Positions 15,629 through 25,701 are shown, counted from the stretch's first letter. The stretch: 64,000 bases of DNA from CAZTAO01 sp964611645 (GCA_964611645.1 CAZTAO010000023.1:1-64000), one strand, 5' to 3'. Notes: a model not told the origin generated them from the sequence alone. Made by a program: numbers and translations.

Positions 15629-17224
15629 ATGGAGCGATTTGACACAACGATGCTGATGGTGGGGAAAGTGCCCCAGTATTTCTTTGACAACCTGCTCATA
15701 GAGCAGCTACAGGACGTCACCAAGACGTTCCACAGCCCGGAGAAGCAGCCGGGGCCGCTGGTGGTCAAGGACAAGCCTTATGAGAACCATCTGTACATAA
15801 CCTTCGACGGTTGGAGTGTGTTCAAGGACGAGGTCACCAACGAGATCAAGTTCTTCTACGAGGACTGGAGCATCGACCCCGCGGAAGTTAAGCGGCAGAA
15901 GGTGTTCTATTGTGCGCCCGCGATCACCCGAATGGCCGTGTCCAAAGACGGTATCAAGTGGGAGAAGCCCGAGATCGGCCTGCCCGGTCCCGACGGCAAG
16001 CCGACCAACGCCGTGATTGGCAGCCCGGAGTTCGAGAAACTGGAATCCATCTGTGTTTTCACCGACTCGCTTGATCCCGATCCCCAGAAGCGTTACAAGA
16101 TGATGCTCACGCACTACGTCCATGCCGACGAATTGCGGGAAGAGCGGAAAGTAATGAGCCTGCATGAGAAAATGGATGGCCAGGTCTCTGACGAAGTCCA
16201 CGACGAGATCCGGCTGGAGATGCACTCTTCGCCGGATGGCGTGAACTGGACAAAGGTCGAGGGGCAGATGAAGTTTGGCCGCGACGGCAACAACCTCGGC
16301 GACTGCGCCTGCATCTTCGTGGACGAAGAGGTTGGAATCTACAGACTGATAACCCGCGCCGCCGGTATGTGCAGCGCCCAGATAGACGAGCGCCGCCCCA
16401 TCACCGGCAGCTTCTTCGGCCCGACATTCCCGCACGACCCGGGCCGGATGAACAAGCGCCGGGTATATCTCTCGGAAAGCCGTGACCTCATCCACTGGAC
16501 CAGGCCGCAGCTCATTCTCGCGCCGGATTCTGAGGAAGACAACATCGACGACAGCTACTACGGCATGATCCAGTACAAGCTCGGAGACTACTATGTTGGC
16601 TTCCTGAATGTGCTGCATCAGGTGGCAGACACGATGGACGTTCGGCTGGTCTACAGCCGCGATGGCGTCAATTGGCATCAGGCCAACAACCGCCAGCCGT
16701 GGCTGAGCCTCGGCCCCGGCGAGTGGGACCAGTATATGGTCAACATGTCCAGCGTGCCGGTCACGATGGGCGATGAGCTTTACGTCTACTACGGCGGCTC
16801 GAACTGCCGCCACGACTGGTGGATAGTAGGCCAGCTAGAGGGCTTGCCAACGCCGGAAGCCCAAGGTATCGAGAATGCGCCGTACGGCCTTGGTCTTGCC
16901 AAGATGCGCAAAGATGGCTATGTATCCATAGATGCCGGCGAGATGCGCGAGGGGATTATGATCACCAGAGTCCTCAGACCCGAGGGCCGCGAACTGGTTC
17001 TCAACGCCGCGTGCGGAGAGGGCGGATACATAAGGGTGGAAGTCACGGACGGCAACGAGCACATTCTGGGCAATTGCTCCAAGGACAACTGCGACACCTT
17101 CACCGGCGACTCCACCAGCGCAAAGATCACGTGGGGCGGAAAGTCTGAGATAGACCACCAGGGCCCGGTCAGACTCCGCATATTCATGAAGAACGCGTCG
17201 CTGTACTCGTTCAAGTTTGCCTAG
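15629..17224 (+). CDS. beta-propeller glycoside-hydrolase-like protein, subfamily B, copy 2
   Basis: A 531-aa paralog of the preceding protein, with blade motifs SKDGIKWEKP, SPDGVNWTKV, SRDLIHWTRP and SRDGVNWHQA. ATG 15629 with AAAGGAA upstream is preferred to TTG 15611. The pair probably arose by tandem duplication and is separated only by an R1 repeat. No signal peptide. The gene is followed after 18 bp by the DUF4838 lipoprotein gene, and a run of tightly packed genes continues to 23854, suggesting an operon. Function beyond propeller-type carbohydrate-active enzyme is not assigned. Confidence 0.82.
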   Translation: MERFDTTMLMVGKVPQYFFDNLLIEQLQDVTKTFHSPEKQPGPLVVKDKPYENHLYITFDGWSVFKDEVTNEIKFFYEDWSIDPAEVKRQKVFYCAPAITRMAVSKDGIKWEKPEIGLPGPDGKPTNAVIGSPEFEKLESICVFTDSLDPDPQKRYKMMLTHYVHADELREERKVMSLHEKMDGQVSDEVHDEIRLEMHSSPDGVNWTKVEGQMKFGRDGNNLGDCACIFVDEEVGIYRLITRAAGMCSAQIDERRPITGSFFGPTFPHDPGRMNKRRVYLSESRDLIHWTRPQLILAPDSEEDNIDDSYYGMIQYKLGDYYVGFLNVLHQVADTMDVRLVYSRDGVNWHQANNRQPWLSLGPGEWDQYMVNMSSVPVTMGDELYVYYGGSNCRHDWWIVGQLEGLPTPEAQGIENAPYGLGLAKMRKDGYVSIDAGEMREGIMITRVLRPEGRELVLNAACGEGGYIRVEVTDGNEHILGNCSKDNCDTFTGDSTSAKITWGGKSEIDHQGPVRLRIFMKNASLYSFKFA

Positions 17225-17242
17225 AAATCCGGAGGAACAGGT

Positions 17243-19090
17243 ATGAACAGGGTGAATTCTATTATTGCGGTAGCGTTGAGCGTTGCATCGGCGCTTATTC
17301 TCAGCGGCTGCGCGAGTGCCAAACCAGCCAAAGTAGCTGGCGCCATAACCATAGCCAGCAAAGGCGAGGCGAAGGCTGTGATTGTTGTCGCCGATGGCGC
17401 AAGCGCGCCTCAGAGGCACGCGGCGGGGGAATTGGCGTCATTCCTCGGCCAGGTGACGGGCGGTAAGTTCGAGATAGTGTCCAAGCCGGTCGCGGGCAAG
17501 AGCAGCATATTCGTCGGCCCGAAAGCCGCTGCCATGGGCGATCCCAAGTTCACCACCACCGGCCTTGGTCTCGACGGATTGGTCATCAAAACGGTTGGCA
17601 ATAACCTGATACTGGCAGGCGGGGAACCACGCGGCACGCTCTACGCGGTCTACACATTCCTTGAAGACTACGTGGGCTGCAGATGGTACAGCCCGTCAGT
17701 CAGCAAGATACCAAGGAAGCCCGACCTCAGCTTCGCCAAACTTGATAGGCGATACGTGCCGCCTCTGGAGCATCGGGAGATCCTCATTGCCCCCACCACC
17801 ATCGATGCCGACTGGTCGGTGCGCAACAAGCTCGTGGGCGAACTTCACGGCTACGGGCGCTTTCAGGACATGGCCGAGCGCGGCGGCACCAGGAAAGCGT
17901 GGCCCTGCGGCCACTCATACTTCACCGTCCTGCCTCCGGAAACATACTTCGCGCAGCACCCGGAGTGGTACAGCCAGATAGGCGGAAAGCGAATCGGCGC
18001 GCCGCGAGCTATCACCTCTCTCTGCCTGAGCAACAATGAGATGGTCGAGGCCTTCATTGCCAGGACCAAGGAAGAGGTCGCTCGTGTGCCGGACCTGTAT
18101 CCCAGCGGAACAGAGTACGTTGCAGTGAGCGCGGAGGACGAGTCCGTTCCGTGCGAGTGCGATAAATGCCAAGCTATAGACAGAGAAGAGGGCAGCCCAT
18201 CCGGGCTCGCGCTGAGGCTCGCAAACGCAGTTGCCGACGCATTCAAGCGCGATGGTATCAACAAACAGGTCAGGATGTTCGCCTATCACCATACTCTCAA
18301 GCCTCCGCTGCGCACAAAGCCTCATCCTGGCGTGATCATAGACTTCTGCCCCATTCATGCGGCTACCAACAGCCTCCCGATGTCCAATCCCAGGTTCAAG
18401 ACCTGGCAGGATGACCTCAACGGCTGGCTCAAGATATCCCCGAAAGTCTACATCTACGACTACCCGGACAACGTCTCCTACGAGCAGGTCCCGCACCCGA
18501 ACTTCCGCGCCCAGGCGCAGAACATCAAGGAGTGGGCAAAGGCGGGAGCCAGGGGCTACTTTGGGGACGGTATGACCAGCGGCAGCGGCGGCACCGAGAT
18601 GGCGGAACTGCGGGCCTGGTACATATCCAAGCTCATCTGGGACCCTTCTCAAGACCCCAGCAAGCTGTTAGCCGACTTCACCGACGGTTACTACGGCCCT
18701 GCGGGCGTAGACATCCGAGGATATCTCAAAGTAATGCAGGATGCCGCGCAGGTAAGCGCCGACCTGATGAACCTCAGCAACCCCCCGGACGCGCATTTCC
18801 TGTCAATCGACACACTCACCGCAGGATGGAACCATCTCAAAGCCGCCGAGGCTGCGGTGAGCGCCGACCCCGCGCTGCTCCAGAGAGTGAAAGTCGCGCA
18901 GCTGCCAACTCTGTTCGTCTTCCTGGCGCGCTGGGACCTGCTCAAGTATAACGCCCACTGCCGGGGCATTCAGTGGCCGCTTGGCGACTCCCGAGAAGCA
19001 GTCTATCAGCAGTTCCAGGAGACGCTGAAAGCCGGTGGAATCTCCCTCAGCGCCACATCACAGAACGTGCTCGCCAAGGGTGGAAAGTAA
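17243..19090 (+). CDS. DUF4838-domain lipoprotein, alpha-glucuronidase-like
   Basis: A 615-aa exported lipoprotein; the signal sequence ends ILSGC. After it, about residues 35-140 resemble the N-terminal domain of GH67 alpha-glucuronidases (APQRHAAGELASFL, LAGGEPRGTLYAVYTFLED). The DUF4838 core follows with the family's acidic-Cys motif (SAEDESVPCECDKC, about residues 298-311). DUF4838 proteins occur with glycan-degrading enzymes, but I know of no proven reaction. The start ATG has GGAGGA upstream. The downstream rhamnosidase begins 5 bp after the stop. Confidence 0.88.
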   Translation: MNRVNSIIAVALSVASALILSGCASAKPAKVAGAITIASKGEAKAVIVVADGASAPQRHAAGELASFLGQVTGGKFEIVSKPVAGKSSIFVGPKAAAMGDPKFTTTGLGLDGLVIKTVGNNLILAGGEPRGTLYAVYTFLEDYVGCRWYSPSVSKIPRKPDLSFAKLDRRYVPPLEHREILIAPTTIDADWSVRNKLVGELHGYGRFQDMAERGGTRKAWPCGHSYFTVLPPETYFAQHPEWYSQIGGKRIGAPRAITSLCLSNNEMVEAFIARTKEEVARVPDLYPSGTEYVAVSAEDESVPCECDKCQAIDREEGSPSGLALRLANAVADAFKRDGINKQVRMFAYHHTLKPPLRTKPHPGVIIDFCPIHAATNSLPMSNPRFKTWQDDLNGWLKISPKVYIYDYPDNVSYEQVPHPNFRAQAQNIKEWAKAGARGYFGDGMTSGSGGTEMAELRAWYISKLIWDPSQDPSKLLADFTDGYYGPAGVDIRGYLKVMQDAAQVSADLMNLSNPPDAHFLSIDTLTAGWNHLKAAEAAVSADPALLQRVKVAQLPTLFVFLARWDLLKYNAHCRGIQWPLGDSREAVYQQFQETLKAGGISLSATSQNVLAKGGK

Positions 19091-19095
19091 CTGGA

Positions 19096-21618
19096 ATGTC
19101 ACCACGAGTCGACTGGGAAGCCTGCTGGATGTGGCACGAGGACGACCCGCAGCGGAAGAACACGTATGTCTACTTCCGCAGAGTGTTCGATCTCGATGCT
19201 GTCGATGCTTCGGCAGGCTTTTTGCGCCGAAGCTATGCGGGGGAACGCGTCGGGGAAAAAAGCAGCCCGACGCATAGTGGGAGTGTCATCCACATCACGG
19301 CCGACACCGAGTATATGCTGTGGGTGAACGCGGCTGAGGTTGGTCGGGGGCCTGTCCTCTCAGACCCACGCTGGCAGCCCTACGACACGTACGATTTGGC
19401 TCCGTTCCTCCAGGCCGGCGAGAACGTGATCGCGGTCCTATGCTACTGGTATGGAGAAGGGCTGGAGGATGATTCCTGGCGCAGGTATCCTACCAGACCT
19501 CCTCTCAACATGAAGCGCGCCGCCCACGACAGCCGCCCCGGCCTTCTTTGCCAAGCCGAGTTGAACGTGGGGGGCGAGACGGCGAGAATCGTGTCCGACG
19601 GCAGTTGGCGGAGCAAGGTTGCCGACGCATGGATGTGCGATGTCGCCAAAATCGATGATATGACCTACTCGGAGGTCTACTCCGCCCAGTCCGAGCCGCT
19701 TGGATGGCAGCAAACGGGCTTCGACGACAGCGCGTGGGACGGCGTCAAAGTTCTCGGCAGTACATTCATCTACCCCTGGATCATACTCGAACCCAGAGAC
19801 CTGCCATACATGGCGCACAAGGAGCTTCTTCCCGCCGAAGTAGTCTCGACAGGTGAGATAATAGAGCGAGACTACCTCCCCGGCGCGCCGGCTCTGCAAA
19901 TGGCTCTGGAACAAATCCTCCCATCCGAGTTTACTGCCATTACAGATCCGCAGTCGTTGGTCAGCGGTGGATGTGCGGAGATAGAACCATTCGACCAGAA
20001 TGTGTCCTATGAAGAGTTCCAGGGTGTGCGTTCGGCCACTATTATCCTCGACATGGGAGAACTGCTCAATGGGCGGGTTTACATCGACGTCGAAGGGTCG
20101 AAGCATGGCAGGATAGACATAGCCTACGGCCAGCGGCTCCTGGAAGACGGCAAGCCGGAGATATATTCGTCGCGCATCTGCGCCGCCGATACCTACACCA
20201 TGAGAGAGGGCCGGCAGCAGTGGACCAGCTTCGGCTGGCGTCATTTCCGATACGTTCAACTGACATTCCGAAGCCTCGATGCGCCTCTCACAATCCACGG
20301 CATCAAGGCAGTTGCGGATGAGTACGCTGCCGAAGAAATCGGGGCGTTCGAGTGCAGCGATGAAACCCTGAATTGGCTGTGGAAGGCGGGGGTAAAAACT
20401 TCCCGACTCTGCACCTACGACCGGTTAATGGACTGCGCCAACCGCGAGCGCCGCCAGCACAGCATGGGCGGGATGGCTATGGGCATTCTCACCGCCTTTG
20501 GCGACACGCCCATAGTCCGCCGGTTCTTCCGGACATTTATGCGCGGACAGACACCCTATGGCTGCATCCCCAACGCCTCGCCGTCGGAGTACGAGCACTC
20601 GCCCATAATCGGCGGTTCCTCCAGCCTCACCAGCGCCATCTGGAAGCACTACCTGCTGTATGGCGACAAAGAGCTTCTGGCCGACGGTTACGAGATGTTG
20701 GATCGATACATGAGGCTGCTGGAAAACTACCGCAGCGACGACGGCCTCATCTGCGATCATCCGTTTGTGGTCTTCCAGGACGACCCCGAAGTAGACGGCG
20801 CGGGCAAGGGCAAGGTTCTGGTGGTGAACGCCTTCTACGCCTGCGACCTGGAAGTAGCGAACTGGATGGCGACAGAACTCGGCCATACCGAAGCCGCTTC
20901 CCGATATGCGAGGCAGTTCAAAGATACGCGGGACGCCATCAACACGAAGTTCTGGGACGACAAACGCGGCGTGCTGGTCGACTACATTACCCCGGATGAC
21001 TTCCAAGGCGAGCACGTGAGCGAGCACGGCAACTACATAATGCTGTGCTACGGATATATGAGTCAGGACCGGGCAGCCAGGATGATCGGTTTCCTCAAGG
21101 ACGCTGGCTCAACCGTGGGTATGATGTCCCCCGCATACTTCCCTTGGGCGCTGGAAGGTTTCTTCCGATATGGCTTCGCCTCAGAGATCCTGGAGATAGC
21201 GAGAGAGCGTTACGGATGGTTCATCCGCGACGGCCAAAGCACGCTCGGGGAGCTTTGGAACATCCACGGCATGAGGAGCTACGGCAATGCCTGGCAGGCC
21301 TTCGGATCAAGGGCGTTAGCTCATGGCGAACCCAGTGCCGCCATCTACTGCCTAGCTTCGGATGTTCTCGGAGTCCGACCCCTCACCCCCGGCAGCGCCG
21401 AGATTGAGATTGCGCCCAAGCCGGGCGACTTGGCCTGGGCCAAGGGCGCAGTTCCAACGGGCAAGGGCTTGGTCAATGTAGAATGGCGAATCGCCGATGG
21501 CAAGTTCAAGCTGGACTGCGACCTGCCGGACGGCGTGCGGGCGAAGGTGACCCTGCCGACCGGGAAAGCCGACGCCGAATGGGTTACCGAAAAAGCCCGA
21601 GTTGAGGGAGAGTATTAA
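19096..21618 (+). CDS. GH78-like alpha-L-rhamnosidase with altered catalytic motif
   Basis: An 840-aa protein with GH78 layout: N-terminal sandwich (ITADTEYMLWVNAAEVGRGPV), a central domain and an alpha-toroid barrel. The first catalytic Asp and Glu seem to be present in MDCANRERRQ (about residue 447), but the family's W-x-G-D that follows is SMGG here, so the third acid is missing. A late Glu candidate is in LGELWN. A stretch of about 24 residues (19218-19287) interrupts the first sandwich strand and looks inserted. ATG 19096 lies 5 bp after the DUF4838 stop, so coupling is likely. The next gene starts one base after its stop. It may be a rhamnosidase of a divergent subgroup or act on another sugar. 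Confidence 0.85.
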   Translation: MSPRVDWEACWMWHEDDPQRKNTYVYFRRVFDLDAVDASAGFLRRSYAGERVGEKSSPTHSGSVIHITADTEYMLWVNAAEVGRGPVLSDPRWQPYDTYDLAPFLQAGENVIAVLCYWYGEGLEDDSWRRYPTRPPLNMKRAAHDSRPGLLCQAELNVGGETARIVSDGSWRSKVADAWMCDVAKIDDMTYSEVYSAQSEPLGWQQTGFDDSAWDGVKVLGSTFIYPWIILEPRDLPYMAHKELLPAEVVSTGEIIERDYLPGAPALQMALEQILPSEFTAITDPQSLVSGGCAEIEPFDQNVSYEEFQGVRSATIILDMGELLNGRVYIDVEGSKHGRIDIAYGQRLLEDGKPEIYSSRICAADTYTMREGRQQWTSFGWRHFRYVQLTFRSLDAPLTIHGIKAVADEYAAEEIGAFECSDETLNWLWKAGVKTSRLCTYDRLMDCANRERRQHSMGGMAMGILTAFGDTPIVRRFFRTFMRGQTPYGCIPNASPSEYEHSPIIGGSSSLTSAIWKHYLLYGDKELLADGYEMLDRYMRLLENYRSDDGLICDHPFVVFQDDPEVDGAGKGKVLVVNAFYACDLEVANWMATELGHTEAASRYARQFKDTRDAINTKFWDDKRGVLVDYITPDDFQGEHVSEHGNYIMLCYGYMSQDRAARMIGFLKDAGSTVGMMSPAYFPWALEGFFRYGFASEILEIARERYGWFIRDGQSTLGELWNIHGMRSYGNAWQAFGSRALAHGEPSAAIYCLASDVLGVRPLTPGSAEIEIAPKPGDLAWAKGAVPTGKGLVNVEWRIADGKFKLDCDLPDGVRAKVTLPTGKADAEWVTEKARVEGEY

Positions 21619-21619
21619 C

Positions 21620-23854
21620 ATGAAACGAATCATTTCGATGATGGTATTTGTGGCGGTGATGGTTCTGGTGACAGGCTGTGCCGTGCTTGCCGAGCCGACT
21701 ATCAGTATAAGGCCCAACAACTCGTCGCTGGTCTACCAGCCGGGTGAGGCAGTCAGCTTTACGGTTGGAGTTAATCGCGTTGACGTCGGCGCTGACGCCG
21801 ACTCCCAGTTCTCCTGGAAAGTAACCGATGTCAACGGCAAAGGCTTGCTTTCTGGTAAGTCAGCCGTGACAGGGCCTGCAGAAGTCAGAGTCCCGATGAA
21901 GAAGCTGGGGTGGTTCAAGTTCAGCGTCGTCGCTGTGCGAGACGGCGCCGAGATCGCCGCCGGAAATACGACTTTTGCCATTATTCCTAGACCGCCGGCA
22001 GTGTCTAACAATGTTAATCATTTTGGCGTAAACTTTCACTTGATGCGGGTTCCGCTTGATGTTGCTGAGAAAGAATGCGTTGCGGCAAGGCGCATCGGCA
22101 TCGGCTGGGGAAGGGGAATGCTGCCGGGCTGGTCGGACGTGCGAAGAGTCGGCGCGCCGGCTAACTGGAAGGAATGGGACCCCGCCAAGACCGCAGACAA
22201 AGGCTATGAGTGGGAGACCTGGGACCCGCTTGCCGACCTGGTGAGGAAGTCCGGAATCGAGCCTCTCGGCGCAACCTACTATATGCCCAGATGGGGTTCC
22301 GGCGCTCCGCAGGATGCCCCCGTGGACATCTGGCACCTGACCATGCCCGACGATACCACCGAGTTCACCAAGTTCTGCGAGCAAATGGCAGCCCGCTACA
22401 AGGACTTCGTGCAGTACTGGGAGGTCGGCAACGAGGTCGATGCAGGTAATTTCTGGAAGGGCAGATACGCCAATCTCATCAAGGGCAACGATGAGGGAGT
22501 AATCCGAGACTATGTAGATTATCTCGCGGCGGCCCGCAGGGGGTTCCTGAAGGGCAATCCGGAGTCGCAGATTGTGTTTGCGGGCACGACCGGAGCCTTG
22601 CCGGTGGGAGACACCTGGCAGCCTTTCCTGGAGACAGCGATGGCGGCCGGCGCGGGCTGGGAGTTCGAGATAATGAACACCCATTACATGGCCGATCTGG
22701 CCGGCATAAAGAAGATTATCCGGGATTCCGGAGTCCGCGACAGGCCGATCTGGATGACGGAGATCGGGCGCTGGTCCACTCCCAGGAGCGAGCTTTCCGG
22801 GCACCGCTGGCAGGTTGTCCAGGACATCACGACCATAGTGATGCAGCAGGCGGCCGGGGCGGTGAAGTTCTTCAAATACAACATCCGGGATAACGAGGTA
22901 AGCCAGTACTCCGAAGACTCGAACTTCGGCCTGCTCTATACCGACTTCTCTCCCAAACCCAACTATGCCGCCTATGCGACCCTCATCCGCTACTTCGCGA
23001 AAGCCTACTTTGAGAAGGAACTCAACGTCGTAACCCATAGCGACCACGGCTGGCTCCGAGGCTATGCCTACAACGCGCCGCAGTCCGACCCGCGCGCCAG
23101 AAACATCTTCTGGCTCAACGACGCCAAGTCCGCCAGGGTGTCGCTGCTGTCCCCGGACAAGAGTGTCACCATGGTGGACATAATGGGCAACGCGACCAAG
23201 GTCCCGGTGGTCAAGGGAAAGGCGATTTTCCAGGTCAGCGAACTGCCGTTCATAGTCCTGGGCAAGGTCACAGATAAGCCCGGTAAGCCGGAATACCCCG
23301 CGCCGAAGGTGATCCGAACCATCGAGATCAAGCTCAACAACCCAGGGTTCGAGGAGACCGCGGACGAGGCGGGGACTGTCCCAGGCTGGCGGGTTGCGCT
23401 TGATTCCGGCAAGGTGGGCGAGCACGCGTTTGTCGACAAGGGCGTTAGCCATTCCGGCAAGCAGTCTGTGTGTATCCGCAGCGATGAGCAGCTCGAAACG
23501 TGGCGTATGGTGGGGCAGGCAGTAGTTGTCGAGGAGATCGCACCAAAGGTGGGGCCAAATGAGTACGTGACTTTCTCCTGCGAAGGCTGGCTGAAGTATG
23601 AGGGTGTGGTCGGACGAGGCGCGGGCTTCAACTGTGCGTTCCACGATGAAAAGGGCGAGAGAACAACTTGGATGGACACCCCCTACAAACCCGGCACATC
23701 AGACTGGAAGCTTAAAGGCTTCAAGGATGTTAAGATACCCGCAGGCACAAAGACCATCCAAATCCAGCCGGTCCTGGGCCCCGGTAGCGGCAAGGTATGG
23801 TTCGACGACGCGAAGTTCACCGTGAAAGTGTGGAGACTGCCGAATGTGCGGTAG
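21620..23854 (+). CDS. clan GH-A glycoside hydrolase lipoprotein with C-terminal carbohydrate-binding-like domain
   Basis: A 744-aa lipoprotein (signal ends LVTGC). Residues about 25-125 form an Ig-like sandwich. The TIM barrel follows (FGVNFHLM..., RIGIGWGRG). Probable acid/base Glu is in YWEVGNEVD (about residue 276) and nucleophile Glu in IWMTEIGRW (about 380), the spacing and context of GH39/GH5-type clan-A enzymes. The end (about 570-744; NPGFEETADEAGTVPGWRV) resembles a CBM4/9-like jelly roll. The start at ATG 21620 has GGGAG upstream. It overlaps nothing but follows the GH78 stop by one base, the last gene of the tight cluster 15629-23854. Paralogous in layout to the protein at 49369. 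Confidence 0.85.
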   Translation: MKRIISMMVFVAVMVLVTGCAVLAEPTISIRPNNSSLVYQPGEAVSFTVGVNRVDVGADADSQFSWKVTDVNGKGLLSGKSAVTGPAEVRVPMKKLGWFKFSVVAVRDGAEIAAGNTTFAIIPRPPAVSNNVNHFGVNFHLMRVPLDVAEKECVAARRIGIGWGRGMLPGWSDVRRVGAPANWKEWDPAKTADKGYEWETWDPLADLVRKSGIEPLGATYYMPRWGSGAPQDAPVDIWHLTMPDDTTEFTKFCEQMAARYKDFVQYWEVGNEVDAGNFWKGRYANLIKGNDEGVIRDYVDYLAAARRGFLKGNPESQIVFAGTTGALPVGDTWQPFLETAMAAGAGWEFEIMNTHYMADLAGIKKIIRDSGVRDRPIWMTEIGRWSTPRSELSGHRWQVVQDITTIVMQQAAGAVKFFKYNIRDNEVSQYSEDSNFGLLYTDFSPKPNYAAYATLIRYFAKAYFEKELNVVTHSDHGWLRGYAYNAPQSDPRARNIFWLNDAKSARVSLLSPDKSVTMVDIMGNATKVPVVKGKAIFQVSELPFIVLGKVTDKPGKPEYPAPKVIRTIEIKLNNPGFEETADEAGTVPGWRVALDSGKVGEHAFVDKGVSHSGKQSVCIRSDEQLETWRMVGQAVVVEEIAPKVGPNEYVTFSCEGWLKYEGVVGRGAGFNCAFHDEKGERTTWMDTPYKPGTSDWKLKGFKDVKIPAGTKTIQIQPVLGPGSGKVWFDDAKFTVKVWRLPNVR

Positions 23855-23863
23855 GGGATGAGA

Positions 23864-23945
23864 TGTCATTCCGAACGCAGTGAGGAATCTGTTTTTGAAT
23901 ACCTGGGCTACGGAAAAGCAGATTCCTCGCAAGCTCGGAATGACA
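23864..23945. repeat. R1 intergenic inverted repeat, full copy
   Basis: TGTCATTCCGAACGCAGTGA to CAAGCTCGGAATGACA, about 82 bp, with long complementary arms. It is followed by a CTGTCGACTGTCGACT tandem (about 23965-23998). Confidence 0.88.
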
Positions 23946-24012
23946 AACCGTTGTGGAATGCAGACTGTCGACTGTCGACTGATGACTGTCGACTCAAAAT
24001 GAAAGGAACACA

Positions 24013-25548
24013 ATGAAAAACGAGAAGAACTCGGCTCGGATGCCGCTGCTTATGCCGGATGATTTCAGCAACCTGCACCTTTGCGGGTGGCGGGTTGAGG
24101 AGGGGAAGAACGACCCCAACAACCCGCTTATCGAAGGTGAAATGCCGTGGGAAGAGGGCGGAGTTGGAATCCACGGAACTGTCCTTAAAGACCCCATCGA
24201 TGGGATATGGAAGGCCTGGATCGTGACCACGCCGCCGGAGGAGACTTCCGAAGGCTGGCCAAAGCCTTGGGCGTCCGTCGCCAACGACCGCGACCGCAGC
24301 ATCTGCTACTACGAGAGCGTGGACGGCATTAACTGGACCCGCCCGGTGGTGCCGGATTCAGCCTATGGGGACTACAAAGAGACAAACATCATCTTCGACT
24401 CCAACAAGTTCGGCCTGCAGGCCTATGCGTCGGTGATAGTCGATCCCGATAACAAAGAGTGGCCGTATGAGATGTTCGTGCTGCAGACCGCGACCGAGAT
24501 TGTGACCCCGCCAAACGGCTGCGGCTACAACCGCTACCGCTCCAAGGACGGCAAGGGCTGGGAGTGGTTTGGCGGCCCCATCACCGGCTGCATCCTCGGC
24601 GATGTGCTCTTTGCCTACAAGCGCGGAGAGCTTTCCGAAGACTACCCATACCTCGGCTACTACCGCACCGGCGAGCCACCCAAAGAGGGCGACCACCTGC
24701 CGGCGTGGGAAGACGGCTGCTCTCGGACAGCTTTTCGGTGCTACAGCGAAGACGGAGTAGAGTGGATCAAGGGCCCTGGGCTGGTCTTTGTCTGTGGTTA
24801 CGGCGACCACCGCGACACCCAGTTCATGGAGGTTGTGCCCATTCGCGTGCCGGGCGGCTACATTGCGCTGGTCTCCATCTATCACCCAATCACCCAGACC
24901 CTCGACCTTCGCATGGCCGCGTCCCGCGATGGCCAGCGGTGGTGGTTCCCTGACCGCCGACCTTGCATGCCTAACAGGCCCCTCGGCGAGTATGGCGGAG
25001 GAATGATCTGGCAGAGCCGGATTCTGAGCGTGGAGGACGGCAACCTTTACCTCTACTATGCCGGTTCCGAAGGCCCGCACCGGCAGATTATCGAGACAGG
25101 CGCTCCGAGCATCGAGATAGGCTATCTGGAGAATGCCCTGGACCACGGCGGGCATTTCCTGCCGTTCACAACCGCCCTTTGCCGAGCAACGTGGGAGTAT
25201 GATCGAATGTTCGCGCTGGCATCGAGCGCAGGTGGCCCGACCATCGGCGTCGCCACCACCAAACCTGCCGAAATTGCGGGCAAGAGCCTGTCGCTCAACC
25301 TCAAGACCCGACTACAGAAGAAAGCAAGCAAGCCCGGAGTTGACGAAGGCTACCTGCAGGTAGAGCTTCTGGACGCGGAAGGAAACCCAATCCCCGGCTT
25401 CACACGAGAAGACTGCCAGCCGGTGAAGGGAGACTACCGATCGGTCAAGGTCCAATGGAAAGGCGGAGAACAATCCCCAGCCAACGCCACCCAAGCCAGG
25501 TTCTACCTGAAGAGGACGTTCCTCTATGGGTTCGAGTTTGAGGCGTAG
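24013..25548 (+). CDS. beta-propeller glycoside-hydrolase-like protein, subfamily A, copy 2
   Basis: A 511-aa cytoplasmic protein, paralog of the minus-strand protein at 1959-3452. Shared blocks: NPLIEGEMPWE, GTVLKDPIDGIWKAWI, SVDGINWTRP, SKDGKGWEWF, SEDGVEWIKG, SRDGQRWWFPDRRPCMPNRPLG, GGGMIW.SR, LYYAGSEG and the C-terminal VELLDAEGNPIPGFTRED. These repeated S-x-D-G-x-x-W blades fit GH32/43-like propellers. The start ATG has AAAGGAA upstream. Flanked by R1 repeats on both sides, so it is probably transcribed on its own or with the aldolase downstream. Confidence 0.82.
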   Translation: MKNEKNSARMPLLMPDDFSNLHLCGWRVEEGKNDPNNPLIEGEMPWEEGGVGIHGTVLKDPIDGIWKAWIVTTPPEETSEGWPKPWASVANDRDRSICYYESVDGINWTRPVVPDSAYGDYKETNIIFDSNKFGLQAYASVIVDPDNKEWPYEMFVLQTATEIVTPPNGCGYNRYRSKDGKGWEWFGGPITGCILGDVLFAYKRGELSEDYPYLGYYRTGEPPKEGDHLPAWEDGCSRTAFRCYSEDGVEWIKGPGLVFVCGYGDHRDTQFMEVVPIRVPGGYIALVSIYHPITQTLDLRMAASRDGQRWWFPDRRPCMPNRPLGEYGGGMIWQSRILSVEDGNLYLYYAGSEGPHRQIIETGAPSIEIGYLENALDHGGHFLPFTTALCRATWEYDRMFALASSAGGPTIGVATTKPAEIAGKSLSLNLKTRLQKKASKPGVDEGYLQVELLDAEGNPIPGFTREDCQPVKGDYRSVKVQWKGGEQSPANATQARFYLKRTFLYGFEFEA

Positions 25549-25556
25549 AAAGACAC

Positions 25557-25635
25557 TGTCATTTCGAACGCAGTGAGGAACCTGCTTTTGCAGTAGGCGC
25601 GGGTAAAAGCAGATTCCTCGCAAGCTCGGAATGAC
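25557..25635. repeat. R1 intergenic inverted repeat, full copy
   Basis: TGTCATTTCGAACGCAGTGA to CAAGCTCGGAATGAC. Nearly the same as 23864-23945. Confidence 0.88.
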
Positions 25636-25646
25636 CCAGTAGTACA

Positions 25647-25673
25647 TCCCTCCAGGTATCCTACCTGGAGGGA
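25647..25673. repeat. R5 hairpin copy
   Basis: TCCCTCCAGGTA (25647-25658) pairs perfectly with TACCTGGAGGGA (25662-25673) across a 3-nt loop. Same as 8588-8612 apart from the loop. Confidence 0.85.
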
Positions 25674-25701
25674 CACAGCTTTTACCTTGGAGGAACCAAA
25701 G

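Noticed and set aside
15707..16813. Open 368-codon minus-strand frame
   Set aside because: Shadow of the propeller gene at 15629.
21860..23644. Open 594-codon frame on the minus strand opposite the clan-A hydrolase gene
   Set aside because: The plus-strand gene has a lipobox, catalytic motifs and SD; the antisense frame has none.
23965..23998. CTGTCGACTGTCGACTGATG tandem considered as a CRISPR-like or regulator array
   Set aside because: The units are about 8 bp with no spacers, so it is a simple tandem.
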